Assembly: GCA_045638545.1 (NCBI GenBank)
Contig: JAZUBL010000003.1
Location: forward strand, 1-44,038
DNA from: UMGS1071 sp045638545
GTDB lineage: Bacteria > Bacillota > Clostridia > Oscillospirales > Acutalibacteraceae
DNA: 44,038 nt
Direction of reading: 5' to 3'
Shown in pieces: positions 16,196 to 24,647 of this stretch. Within the stretch, counting starts at the first letter, position 1, and each line of letters starts with the position of its first letter. The translations under genes were made by a program, and so were the position numbers. The notes below the pieces were generated by a model, which worked only from the letters and a program-made list of their open reading frames with translations, was not told where the DNA came from and searched no databases.

Positions 16196-18178
16196 TTAGG
16201 AAATCTTGCTGCCGGCTGGCATACCGTCTACAAAGATTACGCGAACGTCGTCTTCGCCGCAGGTTGCAGCCAGAACCATGCCCTGGCTCTCAACGCCGCA
16301 GAGCTTTGCAGGCTTCAGGTTTGCAACGAGGATTACGCTCTTGCCGATCAGTTCTTCCGGCTTGTAGAACTGAGAAATACCGGAAGCAACAGTACGTACG
16401 CCAACGCCGTCATCCAGCTGGAGTTTCAGCAGCTTCTTGGACTTCTTTACAGGCTCAGCTTCCAGAATCTTTGCAACGCGGAGGTCTACCTTAAAGAAAT
16501 CATCAATTGCGATCTCTTCCATGGTTACCACGTTTTCGATCTTCTTTTCAGCCTTCTTCTCGTCCTTCTTTTCCTCAGCAGGTGCTTCTTCCTTCTTGCC
16601 GCTTGTGTCGCCGATGATCTCGATCAGTGCTGCGATTTCCTTATCCACGTCGATTCTTGGGAAGAGGATGTCGCCCTTTGTGATCACAGCATCTGCAGGG
16701 AGAACGCCCCACTGTGCAGAGGACTCATAAGAAACAGCATCACCGGAAACGCCAAGCTGTGCCTGGATCTTTGGTGTTGTGTTTGGCATGAATGGTGTCA
16801 GCAGGATGGAGATGATGCGCAGTGCTTCGCACAGGTTGAAGAGAACTGCTGCCAGTCTTGGCTTCTGGGATTCATCCTTGCCGAGAACCCATGGTGTTGT
16901 CTCGTCAATGTACTTGTTTGCACGAGCGATCAGCTTCCAGATATCTGCCAGAGCGTTGGAGAACTGGTACTTGTCTACGTGGCTGTCGCACTTTTCCTTC
17001 AGTGCAGATGCCATTGCGATCAGCTCGTCATCAATTGGAGCTGCTTCGCGCTCTGCAGGGATTGTGCCGCCGAAGTACTTCTGTACCATCTGTGTGGAAC
17101 GGGACAGCAGGTTGCCCAGGTCGTTTGCCAGGTCAGAGTTGATGCGGGAGATCAGTGCTTCGTTTGTGAAGTTGCCGTCAGAACCGAATGGGATCTCACG
17201 GAGGAGGAAGTAACGGATCGCGTCAACGCCGTAACGTTCGCAGAGGATTACAGGATCAACTACGTTGCCCTTGGACTTGGACATCTTTGTGCCGTCGCCG
17301 AACAGGAGCCAGCCATGGCCGTAAACCTGCTTTGGCAGCGGGAGATCCAGTGCCATGAGCATTGCTGGCCAGATGATGGTGTGGAAACGAACGATCTCCT
17401 TACCAACAAAGTGTACGTCTGCCGGCCAGTACTTTGCATAGTCAGATGCATCGTCGGAGCCGTAGCCCATTGCTGTGATGTAGTTGGTCAGCGCATCGAG
17501 CCATACGTATACAACGTGCTTTGGATCGAAGTCTACCGGAACGCCCCATGTAAAGCTTGTACGGGATACGCACAGGTCATCCAGGCCGCGCTTGATGAAC
17601 TGGATCATTTCGTTCTTGCGGCTTTCCGGCTGAATGAAGTCCGGATGCTCCTCATAGAGCTTCAGCAGACGGTCTGCGTAGTTGGAGAGCTTGAAGAAGT
17701 ATGCTTCTTCTTCGTACCATGTTACTTCACGGCCGCAGTCAGGGCACTTGTGATCCTTCAGCTGTGTCTCTGTCCAGAAGGACTCACATGGTGTGCAGTA
17801 CCAGCCTTTGTAAGAACCCTTGTAGATCTCGCCCTTGTCATAGAGCTCCTTAAAGATCTTCTGTACGCTCTTTACGTGGTAGTCGTCTGTTGTACGGATG
17901 AAACGGTCGTTGGAAATATCCAGCAGCTTCCACAGATCCTGGAAACCTGCAACGATCTCGTCAACGTACTGCTTTGGTGTGATGCCTGCAGCAGCTGCAT
18001 TGTTTTCGATCTTCTGGCCGTGTTCGTCTGTACCTGTCAGGAACATAACATCGTAGCCCTGCATACGCTTGTAGCGAGCAATTGCGTCACTGCCTACTGT
18101 GCAGTAGCTGTGGCCGATGTGTGCCTTGCCGGATGGATAGTAAATTGGAGTAGTAATATAAAACTTCTTGTTGTCCAT
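16196..18178 (-). CDS. metG: Methionyl-tRNA synthetase
   Basis: This is a class I aminoacyl-tRNA synthetase that charges tRNA-Met. The 660 residues include the HIGH box (AHIGH, residues 19-23), a zinc-binding insert (CTPC and CPDC cysteine pairs near 125-145), the KMSKSKGN motif near 300, the anticodon-binding helical domain, a Lys/Glu-rich linker (about 527-546) and a C-terminal EMAP-like tRNA-binding domain (about 555-660) used for dimerisation. A GAGGGGATCC Shine-Dalgarno precedes the ATG. No T-box leader is visible upstream. A very long open frame on the opposite strand is a shadow. Confidence 0.97.
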   Translation of the reverse strand: MDNKKFYITTPIYYPSGKAHIGHSYCTVGSDAIARYKRMQGYDVMFLTGTDEHGQKIENNAAAAGITPKQYVDEIVAGFQDLWKLLDISNDRFIRTTDDYHVKSVQKIFKELYDKGEIYKGSYKGWYCTPCESFWTETQLKDHKCPDCGREVTWYEEEAYFFKLSNYADRLLKLYEEHPDFIQPESRKNEMIQFIKRGLDDLCVSRTSFTWGVPVDFDPKHVVYVWLDALTNYITAMGYGSDDASDYAKYWPADVHFVGKEIVRFHTIIWPAMLMALDLPLPKQVYGHGWLLFGDGTKMSKSKGNVVDPVILCERYGVDAIRYFLLREIPFGSDGNFTNEALISRINSDLANDLGNLLSRSTQMVQKYFGGTIPAEREAAPIDDELIAMASALKEKCDSHVDKYQFSNALADIWKLIARANKYIDETTPWVLGKDESQKPRLAAVLFNLCEALRIISILLTPFMPNTTPKIQAQLGVSGDAVSYESSAQWGVLPADAVITKGDILFPRIDVDKEIAALIEIIGDTSGKKEEAPAEEKKDEKKAEKKIENVVTMEEIAIDDFFKVDLRVAKILEAEPVKKSKKLLKLQLDDGVGVRTVASGISQFYKPEELIGKSVILVANLKPAKLCGVESQGMVLAATCGEDDVRVIFVDGMPAGSKIS

Positions 18179-18292
18179 GATGGATCCCCTCTTTATATTT
18201 AGTGTCAGAAAAGTGTTTGTGTTTTATTTTTCAAAGCAATTGCCGGACGGATCTTCTTCCGATCCTGCACAAACCTTCGGCGAAGCCGGAGG

Positions 18293-19528
18293 TTATGACT
18301 CGTACAGAAAAGCTCTCAAAGCTTCGATGTTAGCGTCATAATACGGTACCAGTACCATTGCGCCTGCCGGTGTGGTGTAATCGTAGAACCTGCCGTATTC
18401 CGGAACAGACAGTGTTTCTGCCTCGTTCATTTTGGTAAATGCCATGGCAAAGTTAATCAGTTCGCCGCTGGACAGGTTGGTGGTCAGGTTCGGCATCAGG
18501 TTGTAGGCAACAGAGTACATGGTGACCGGGTTGGAAGACTTCAATTTGTCAAACATGGCAGAGACAACCTGACGCTGTCTTGTGGTGCGGCCAAAGTCGC
18601 TGTCCAGTTTGCGCATTCTTGCAAAGTACAGGGCATTCTTGCCGTTCAGGTGGTTAACACCTTCCACAGCGCCGACCTTTTTCCATTCGTTGATAAACTG
18701 AGCTTCCGCGGCGGTCATGGTTACTTCGATGCCGCCCATGGAGTCGATGATCTGCTCAAAGCCGGCAAAGTTTGTTTCCAGATAGTCATCAATGTTGATG
18801 CGGAAGTTGTTTTCAATGGTCTGCATCAGCATGGCAGCGCCGCCGTAGCTGTAAGCTGCGTTCAGTCTGTCCTTGCCGTGACCGGGAATATCAATGTACA
18901 GGTCACGGAGGAAGGAAACGATTTTCACCTTGTTGGTTTTGGAGTTGATCGACAGAACCATCATAGTGTCAGAGCGGCCGTTGGAGCCGTCAGGATCCTT
19001 ATCGGCGCCGATGACCAGCACGTTCCAGACATCCGGATCATCGATGACCTCGTAAGCGGCCGCTTCATACGGTGTTTCCACATACTGATCGGTGTTGACT
19101 TCCTGGGTGTCCAGTCTGGCAAAGAGCACAGATACCAGAATAATAATTGCCACGATGATGGCTACCAGAACGCTGCCGAGAATGATGAGCACCTTAGGCC
19201 AGATGCGTTTTTTCTTTTTCTTCTTCGGCGGCTCCGGTGCGAACATAGCTGGATCAAAGCGATCCGGCTGCTGTTTCTGCGGCTGCCTTTGCGGCGGCGC
19301 TGTATTTTTCTGTCTGCCCGGCTTTGAATTGGAGTAGATGTCATCTACATAATGGTAACGGTCAATGGGTTCGTCCCGCTGCGTTTTCTGCATGGGACTG
19401 CCGCTGCTGCGGTTCGGGCTGCTGTGACTGCTGATGTCACGGTCAGGATCGTATTTATCGTAATCGTAGTCGATATCGAAAAAATTCTTTTCCTGTTTGC
19501 GGCCCGGATCGTTATGATTGCGTGCCAT
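18293..19528 (-). CDS. LytR-CpsA-Psr (LCP) family cell-wall glycopolymer ligase
   Basis: LCP enzymes transfer teichoic acid or polysaccharide chains from lipid carriers to peptidoglycan. The 411-residue protein has a long charged, disordered cytoplasmic N-terminus (about 1-105, Gln/Pro/Lys-rich), one membrane helix (about 110-135) and an extracellular LCP domain. Conserved parts are VIGADKD, GRSDTMMVLSIN, VSFLRDLYIDIPGHGKDRLN and FARMRKLDSDFGRTTRQRQV, which carry the Arg and Asp residues of the pyrophosphate-binding site. GAGAGG precedes the ATG. It has a consensus promoter, divergent from a small membrane protein gene. Confidence 0.94.
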   Translation of the reverse strand: MARNHNDPGRKQEKNFFDIDYDYDKYDPDRDISSHSSPNRSSGSPMQKTQRDEPIDRYHYVDDIYSNSKPGRQKNTAPPQRQPQKQQPDRFDPAMFAPEPPKKKKKKRIWPKVLIILGSVLVAIIVAIIILVSVLFARLDTQEVNTDQYVETPYEAAAYEVIDDPDVWNVLVIGADKDPDGSNGRSDTMMVLSINSKTNKVKIVSFLRDLYIDIPGHGKDRLNAAYSYGGAAMLMQTIENNFRINIDDYLETNFAGFEQIIDSMGGIEVTMTAAEAQFINEWKKVGAVEGVNHLNGKNALYFARMRKLDSDFGRTTRQRQVVSAMFDKLKSSNPVTMYSVAYNLMPNLTTNLSSGELINFAMAFTKMNEAETLSVPEYGRFYDYTTPAGAMVLVPYYDANIEALRAFLYES

Positions 19529-19608
19529 AGAATACCTCTCTTTCTTGTTCTTCTCCCCATCAAAACCTCTGTAAAATTCTGCGAAATCTTACAAAAAGAT
19601 TACTCTTT

Positions 19609-19637
19609 ATTGTATGATAAAAGACAAAATCTGTCAA
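19609..19637 (-). promoter_or_regulatory. Promoter of the LCP gene
   Basis: On the minus strand, TTGACA (19632-19637), a 17-nt spacer and TACAAT (19609-19614). Confidence 0.88.
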
Positions 19638-19651
19638 CCAAAGCAAAGGGG

Positions 19652-19680
19652 TTGCGTTCTTTTTTTCGGGGCGTTACAAT
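19652..19680 (+). promoter_or_regulatory. Promoter of the small membrane protein gene
   Basis: TTGCGT (19652-19657), a 17-nt spacer and TACAAT (19675-19680), back to back with the LCP promoter. Confidence 0.7.
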
Positions 19681-19717
19681 GAAAGTAAAGATATTATGAA
19701 AGAAAGGCGGCCTGTTT

Positions 19718-19858
19718 ATGTCAAAAAAGAAAAATCGGCAGGAAAAGAAGCAGAAATCCGGCAGTTTTGTTCCGCTTTGGGTGCGGATTGTCGCCATTGG
19801 CAGTGCTGTGGTGATGTTTGGAACAGCAGTGCCGCTGACGCTGATTTTTTTGCGGTAA
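19718..19858 (+). CDS. Small single-helix membrane protein
   Basis: This 46-residue protein has a very basic N-terminus (SKKKNRQEKKQK) and one hydrophobic helix (about 19-44) ending FLR. It has its own promoter, an AAAGGCGG Shine-Dalgarno 7 nt before the ATG and its own terminator, so it is very likely real. The family is not recognised. The charge pattern predicts a cytoplasmic N-terminus. Confidence 0.75.
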   Translation: MSKKKNRQEKKQKSGSFVPLWVRIVAIGSAVVMFGTAVPLTLIFLR

Positions 19859-19872
19859 AAGAGAGAATTCCG

Positions 19873-19907
19873 GCTGCGCAGATGGTCTGTGCAGCTTTCT
19901 TTTTTTA
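19873..19907 (+). terminator. Intrinsic terminator
   Basis: GCTGCGCAGA (19873-19882) pairs with TCTGTGCAGC (19886-19895) across a TGG loop, followed by a T-rich run. Confidence 0.85.
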
Positions 19908-19956
19908 ATGAGAAGAATCATTTTCTTCTTTTTTAAATGAAAAAGAGCGGTTTCTT

Positions 19957-20017
19957 TTGTAAAATGTGCAATTTCCCTGTCAGAATTCTTGCATTTTACA
20001 ATGAAAAGTACTAAAAT
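19957..20017 (+). promoter_or_regulatory. iorA operon promoter with large inverted repeat
   Basis: TTGCAT (19989-19994), a 17-nt spacer and TAAAAT (20012-20017) form the probable promoter. The -35 lies inside the right arm of an inverted repeat: TTGTAAAATGTGCAA (19957-19971) opposite TTGCATTTTACAA (19989-20001), 13 pairs with a 2-nt bulge. A repressor or activator binding here would control the whole ior-paaK-ACT operon. Confidence 0.55.
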
Positions 20018-20099
20018 TGTTCTACATCGTTTTTTAGAAAATTATGTATATGAATAAAGATTCTGGGGAAGCGTCCCCATTTCCATGGAGGAATGAACA

Positions 20100-21842
20100 A
20101 TGAAACAATTACTTTTGGGCAACGAAGCTGTTGCTCGTGGCCTTTATGAGGCTGGCGTAAAAGTTGTTTCCAGCTACCCGGGCACACCGAGTACTGAAAT
20201 TACAGAGTACGCTGCCAAATATGAAGAAATGTACTGTGAATGGGCACCAAACGAGAAGGTTGCAGCAGAAGTTGCTGCAGGCGCATCTCTGGGCGGCGCA
20301 CGCGCATTCTGCGGCATGAAGCACGTTGGTCTCAACGTAGCAGCCGACCCTGTGTTCACCATGTCCTATATCGGCGCAAACGGCGGTATGGTAATCGGCG
20401 TTGCAGACGACCCTGGCATGCACTCCTCTCAAAACGAGCAGGATTCCCGCAACCATGCAATTGCTTCCAAAGTACCTATGCTGGAGCCATCTGACTCTGC
20501 AGAATGCTGCGCATTTACAAAGCTGGCATTTGAGCTTTCTGAAGAATATGACACACCGGTATTTCTCCGCCTGACAACAAGAGTGGCACACTCCTGCGGT
20601 ATTGTAGACACAGCAGAGCGCCAGGAGCTGGCACTGAAGCCATACGAGAAGAACCCTGCAAAGAACGTTATGCTGCCGGCTTTTGCACGTCCAAAGCACG
20701 TGATCGTAGAAGAGCGCACAAAGAAGCTGCAGGCATGGGGCAATGACTGTCCGATCAACAGAGTAGAAGACAACAACAGCAAGATCGGCGTTATTACTTC
20801 CGGTATTGCATACCAGTATGCAAAGGAAGCACTGGGCGATACAGTTTCTTACCTGAAGCTGGGCATGGTAAACCCACTGCCGGCTGAACTGATCAAGAAG
20901 TTTGCAGAAGGTAAAGAGAAAGTTTACGTCATCGAAGAACTGGATCCTGTGATCGAGAACTTCTGCCGCCAGAACGGCGTAGACGTAATCGGTAAAGAGC
21001 TGTTCCCAATCTGCGGCGAATTCTCTCAGAAGCTGATCGAAAAGCTGATGCTGGGCAAGGAAATTCCACAGGTAGATCTGGAGAAGCAGATCCCGATCCG
21101 TCCGCCTGTTATGTGCTGCGGCTGTCCGCACAGAGGTGTATTCTACACTCTGAAGAAGGAAGGCGTTTACGTCAGCGGTGACATTGGCTGCTACACACTG
21201 GGCGCATCTGCTCCGCTGAACGCAATGGATTCCTGCATCTGCATGGGTGCTTCCATCTCTGCGCTCCACGGCTACAACAAGGCACGCGGTGCGGAAGGCG
21301 AGAAGAAGTCTGTTGCTGTGATCGGTGACTCTACCTTTATGCATACAGGCATCAACAGCCTGGTAAACGTGGCTTATAATAAGTCCAACTCTGTTGTTAT
21401 GATCCTGGATAACTCCATCACCGGCATGACAGGCCACCAGCAGAACCCAACAACCGGCCAGACACTGAAGGGTGATCCAACAGCTGCTGTAAATCTGGAA
21501 GCACTGTGCCATGCAATCGGCATCAACCGTGTTCGCGTGATCGACCCATATAATCTGAAGGAAACAAGAACTGTGCTCCGTGAAGAACTGGCTGCAGAGG
21601 AGCCATCTGTTATCATCAGCCGCCGTCCATGTGCACTGCTGAAGTACGTAAAGCACAATCCTCCAATGTTCGTGAAGGAAGACAAGTGTGTTGGCTGTAC
21701 AGCATGTATGGGTATCGGCTGTCCTGCAATCAGCATGAGAGACGGAAAGGCAACCATTGACGCAACACAGTGCGTAGGCTGCGGCGTTTGCCAGAGCCTG
21801 TGCGGACCAAAAGCAATTACAGCAACGGAGGTAGAGGCATGA
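20100..21842 (+). CDS. iorA: Indolepyruvate:ferredoxin oxidoreductase, alpha subunit
   Basis: IorA, with IorB, decarboxylates aryl pyruvates from transaminated Trp, Phe or Tyr to aryl-acetyl-CoA while reducing ferredoxin. The 580 residues contain the pyrimidine-binding N-terminal domain (LLLGNEAVARGLYEAG, SYPGTPSTEI), the TPP-binding region (GDIGCYTLGA, GDSTFMHTGINSLVN) near 360-430, and a C-terminal pair of 4Fe-4S motifs (CVGCTACMGIGCP near 529 and CVGCGVCQSLCGP near 557). GGAGGAATGAACA precedes the ATG. It is the first gene of iorA-iorB-paaK-ACT. Confidence 0.97.
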   Translation: MKQLLLGNEAVARGLYEAGVKVVSSYPGTPSTEITEYAAKYEEMYCEWAPNEKVAAEVAAGASLGGARAFCGMKHVGLNVAADPVFTMSYIGANGGMVIGVADDPGMHSSQNEQDSRNHAIASKVPMLEPSDSAECCAFTKLAFELSEEYDTPVFLRLTTRVAHSCGIVDTAERQELALKPYEKNPAKNVMLPAFARPKHVIVEERTKKLQAWGNDCPINRVEDNNSKIGVITSGIAYQYAKEALGDTVSYLKLGMVNPLPAELIKKFAEGKEKVYVIEELDPVIENFCRQNGVDVIGKELFPICGEFSQKLIEKLMLGKEIPQVDLEKQIPIRPPVMCCGCPHRGVFYTLKKEGVYVSGDIGCYTLGASAPLNAMDSCICMGASISALHGYNKARGAEGEKKSVAVIGDSTFMHTGINSLVNVAYNKSNSVVMILDNSITGMTGHQQNPTTGQTLKGDPTAAVNLEALCHAIGINRVRVIDPYNLKETRTVLREELAAEEPSVIISRRPCALLKYVKHNPPMFVKEDKCVGCTACMGIGCPAISMRDGKATIDATQCVGCGVCQSLCGPKAITATEVEA

Positions 21843-22414
21843 GCGTAAAGAGCATTATGATCGTCGGCGTTGGCGGACAGGGCACACTGCTTGCAAGCCG
21901 TGTGCTGGGCAGCACCATGCTGAACCGCGGTTTTGACGTTAAAGTTTCTGAAGTACACGGCATGAGCCAGAGAGGCGGTTCCGTTGTTACTTATGTTCGC
22001 TACGGCGAAAAAGTTGCTTCTCCTGTAATTCTGGAAGGCGAAGCAGATATTATCCTGGCATTTGAGCAGCTGGAAGCATCCCGTTACGTTTCCTGCCTGA
22101 AGCCAGGCGGCACACTGATCGTAAATACACAGCAGATCGATCCAATGCCTGTTGTTACTGGTGCAATGGAGTACCCACAGGGTCTCATCGAAGCGATCCG
22201 CGAAAAGGGCCTCAACGTTCTGGCACTGGACGCACTGGAGCTGGCACAGGAAGCAGGCAATAAGAAGGCTGTGAACGTGGTTATGATCGGCGCAATGGCA
22301 AAGTACCTGGAGCTGGAAAAGGACATCTGGCTGGAGTCCGTAAAGGCAACTGTACCGCCGAAATTTGTGGACCTGAACGTGAAAGCGTTTGAGTTGGGTT
22401 ACCACGCAGAGTAA
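21839..22414 (+). CDS. iorB: Indolepyruvate:ferredoxin oxidoreductase, beta subunit
   Basis: The gamma-domain-like subunit IorB has 191 residues. The N-terminal VGVGGQGTLLASRVLG is the nucleotide/CoA-binding glycine loop, and EVHGMSQRGGSVVTYVRYG is the family signature. The ATG at 21839 overlaps the iorA stop codon (ATGA) with GGAGG just upstream, so the two subunits are translationally coupled. An in-frame extension to 21770 runs inside iorA and is rejected. Confidence 0.97.
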   Translation: MSVKSIMIVGVGGQGTLLASRVLGSTMLNRGFDVKVSEVHGMSQRGGSVVTYVRYGEKVASPVILEGEADIILAFEQLEASRYVSCLKPGGTLIVNTQQIDPMPVVTGAMEYPQGLIEAIREKGLNVLALDALELAQEAGNKKAVNVVMIGAMAKYLELEKDIWLESVKATVPPKFVDLNVKAFELGYHAE

Positions 22415-22447
22415 TTTTGGTTATACACTATTGAGGGGGAAATTTCC

Positions 22448-23752
22448 TTGGAACACCGTTATTTAGATAAAGAAATTGAATGCGCTTCCCGCGAGGAAAT
22501 GAAGAAAATTCAGTCCGAGCGCCTGGTGAAGATGGTAGAAAACGCATACAACAACGTACCGTTCTACAAGCAGAAATTTGATGAGATGGGTCTGAAGCCA
22601 TCGGATATCCAGTCCATCGATGATATCGTAAAGCTGCCATTTACCGTGAAGACAGATCTGCGCGACAACTATCCATTCGGCCTGTTTGCGGTAGGCAAGG
22701 ATAAACTGGCTCGCATCCATGCATCTTCCGGTACAACCGGCAAGCCAACTGTTGTAGGCTACACAAACGGCGACCTGGAAATCTGGGCGCGCGCTGTTGC
22801 AAGAGGCCTTACCAGTGTTGGTATGACAGAAAAGGACACATTGCAGAATGCATACGGCTACGGCCTGTTTACCGGCGGTCTTGGTTTTCATCAGGGCGCA
22901 GGCTATATGGGCATGACTGTTGTTCCGGCATCTTCCGGCAACACAGCTCGCCAGATCGCAATGATGCAGGACTACGAAACCGATATGCTCTGCTGCACAC
23001 CGTCCTATGCGATGTTCATCGGCGAAACAATCAAGGAAATGGGCATTGATCCAAAAACACTGCCGGTTCGCGCAGCGTTCTGCGGCGCAGAGCCATGGAC
23101 AGACGAAATGCGCAAAGAGATGGAAGAACTGCTTGCACTCCGTGCATACGACGTTTACGGCCTCTCTGAAATTGCAGGTCCTGGCGTTGCCATGGAATGC
23201 TATGAGCAGAAAGGTATGCACGTGCAGGAAGACTATTTCTATCCGGAAATTATCAATCCAGACACAGGTGAACCGGTAGAAGACGGCCAGTACGGTGAGC
23301 TGGTATTTACCTGCATCGGTAAAGAAGCGCTTCCATTGATCCGTTATAGAACAAGAGATATCTGTAAGCTGGACCGCACGACATGTTCCTGCGGCAGAAC
23401 CACTGTTCGCATGATGAAGCCGCAGGGCAGAACAGACGACATGCTGATCATCCGCGGCATCAACGTATTCCCATCTCAGATCGAAGCTGTGCTCCTGAGC
23501 CTGAACATGGATCCGAACTATCAGATGATCGTAGACCGCGCAAACAATATGGACAGCCTGGAAGTACAGGTAGAAATGACAGAGGATATGTTCTGCGATA
23601 CCATGAAGAACATCCACGCTGTTGAGCGCAAGATCAGCGAGGCACTGAAGTCTACCCTGAACATTGTGGCAAGAGTTCGTTTGCTGGAACCAAAGGCACT
23701 GCCTCGTTCCGAGGGCAAGGCAAAGCGCGTCATTGACAACCGCAAACTGTAA
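22448..23752 (+). CDS. paaK: Phenylacetate-CoA ligase family enzyme
   Basis: This is an AMP-forming aryl-CoA ligase of 434 residues, the normal PaaK length. The N-terminal NVPFYKQKFDEMGL, the P-loop ASSGTTGKPTVVGYT near 93-107, the YGLSEIAGPG motif near 235 and GRTDDMLIIRGINVFPSQIE near 325 are all family signatures. The start is a TTG with GAGGGG about 9 nt upstream. Following iorAB, it probably interconverts aryl-acetyl-CoA and aryl acetate. If run toward the free acid it would conserve energy, but direction and substrate are inference. Confidence 0.92.
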   Translation: MEHRYLDKEIECASREEMKKIQSERLVKMVENAYNNVPFYKQKFDEMGLKPSDIQSIDDIVKLPFTVKTDLRDNYPFGLFAVGKDKLARIHASSGTTGKPTVVGYTNGDLEIWARAVARGLTSVGMTEKDTLQNAYGYGLFTGGLGFHQGAGYMGMTVVPASSGNTARQIAMMQDYETDMLCCTPSYAMFIGETIKEMGIDPKTLPVRAAFCGAEPWTDEMRKEMEELLALRAYDVYGLSEIAGPGVAMECYEQKGMHVQEDYFYPEIINPDTGEPVEDGQYGELVFTCIGKEALPLIRYRTRDICKLDRTTCSCGRTTVRMMKPQGRTDDMLIIRGINVFPSQIEAVLLSLNMDPNYQMIVDRANNMDSLEVQVEMTEDMFCDTMKNIHAVERKISEALKSTLNIVARVRLLEPKALPRSEGKAKRVIDNRKL

Positions 23753-23765
23753 GGAGGAATTTGAC

Positions 23766-24200
23766 ATGACAATCAGACAGCTTTCTGTATTTTTAGAGAA
23801 CAAATCCGGCCGTCTGGCAGAGATCACCGAGATGCTGGCAGAGGCGAAGGTTAACATTCTGGCTCTGTCCATTGCAGATTCCATTGATTACGGTGTTCTT
23901 CGCCTGATCGTTGATAATCCGGATCTTGCAGTTTCAGTGCTCCGTGAGAATCACTGCATCGTGAACCTGACAAACGTTATTGCATTCGGTCTGCCGGAAG
24001 AAACAGGCGCATTTGCAAAAATTGCCCGTGTTCTGGCTGACGGCGGCGTTGGTCTGGAATATGTTTATGCATTCAACGATTACCGCGAAGGCAAAGAAGC
24101 CCTGGGCGTTATGCGCGTAGAAGATAACGCAAAGGCAGTGGCTGTTCTGCAGGCTGCAGGCATCACACTTGTAGACGAAGATCAGCTTTACAATAACTAA
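23766..24200 (+). CDS. Tandem ACT-domain protein
   Basis: This 144-residue protein is two ACT domains with nothing else. The first is MTIRQLSVFLENKSGRLAEI onward (1-66) and the second starts VIAFGLPEETGAFAKIARVL (about 72-144). ACT domains bind amino acids. Its constant position after ior and paaK genes in anaerobes suggests it senses an aromatic amino acid and tunes the pathway (inference). The ATG at 23766 has AAGGAGGAA 8 nt upstream, right at the paaK stop. Confidence 0.92.
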   Translation: MTIRQLSVFLENKSGRLAEITEMLAEAKVNILALSIADSIDYGVLRLIVDNPDLAVSVLRENHCIVNLTNVIAFGLPEETGAFAKIARVLADGGVGLEYVYAFNDYREGKEALGVMRVEDNAKAVAVLQAAGITLVDEDQLYNN

Positions 24201-24210
24201 ATAAAACAGA

Positions 24211-24242
24211 AAGACCACGGAAACGCTCCGTGGTCTTTTTTC
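24211..24242 (+). terminator. Terminator of the ior-paaK-ACT operon
   Basis: AAGACCACGGA (24211-24221), loop AACGC, TCCGTGGTCTT (24227-24237) and a T-run. Confidence 0.93.
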
Positions 24243-24375
24243 TTTGCTTCCTGTTTTTTAAGAACTGCTTATATTCAATTTCTATCGTCCTGCGGCCGAT
24301 TTGTTGGTCACACTCTGCAAAACGTTATTGTGATTGCCCGGGATTCAATCTATCTGCAAATCTGGTTCGTCTTCC

Positions 24376-24600
24376 TCCGGAGGGTCTCTTTTCTGTCTTG
24401 CCACAGAAAAGAGACGAAAAGAAGGCAGAAGAGGCTCTGCCTCTTTACTCCGCTCAAAGGGGGAAATTCCCCCTTTAGAGATGAACCCCCTGGCCGGGTG
24501 AAATGATCAGCCTGTTTCGGTGTATCCCCGACGGCCATACACTTGCGCGTCTGGCCAAGGGAATACAGGCAGTTTTGGAGCAGCTTCCTCATAGGGAATG
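24376..24600. repeat. Extragenic multi-hairpin element
   Basis: No gene is supported between 24243 and 24610. Instead there is a chain of palindromes: GTCTCTTTTCTGT (24384-24396) with ACAGAAAAGAGAC (24403-24415), 13 perfect pairs; a GGCAGA/TCTGCC hairpin near 24424-24441; and an AAAGGGGG/CCCCCTTT hairpin near 24457-24476. A segment with no clear coding signal follows to 24600. Elements with this kind of palindromic core are scattered between genes in related Clostridia; only one copy is visible here. Confidence 0.55.
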
Positions 24601-24613
24601 AAAGAAAAATAAA

Positions 24614-24646
24614 AAAACAGCCTCTCAGATGAGAAGCTGTTTTTTT
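24614..24646. terminator. Terminator downstream of the peptide-binding protein gene
   Basis: AAACAGC (24615-24621) pairs with GCTGTTT (24636-24642), with an inner TCTC/GAGA stem and A/T-runs on both sides. Confidence 0.85.
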
Positions 24647-24647
24647 A

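Noticed and set aside
15974..18202. 742-codon open frame on the strand opposite metG and tatD
   Set aside because: It runs across metG and the metG-tatD gap, has a Cys/His-rich low-sense composition, no RBS, and metG on the other strand is unmistakable. It arises from metG codon usage.
18179..18292. T-box leader before metG
   Set aside because: The interval is too short and lacks the AGGGTGGNACCGCG element.
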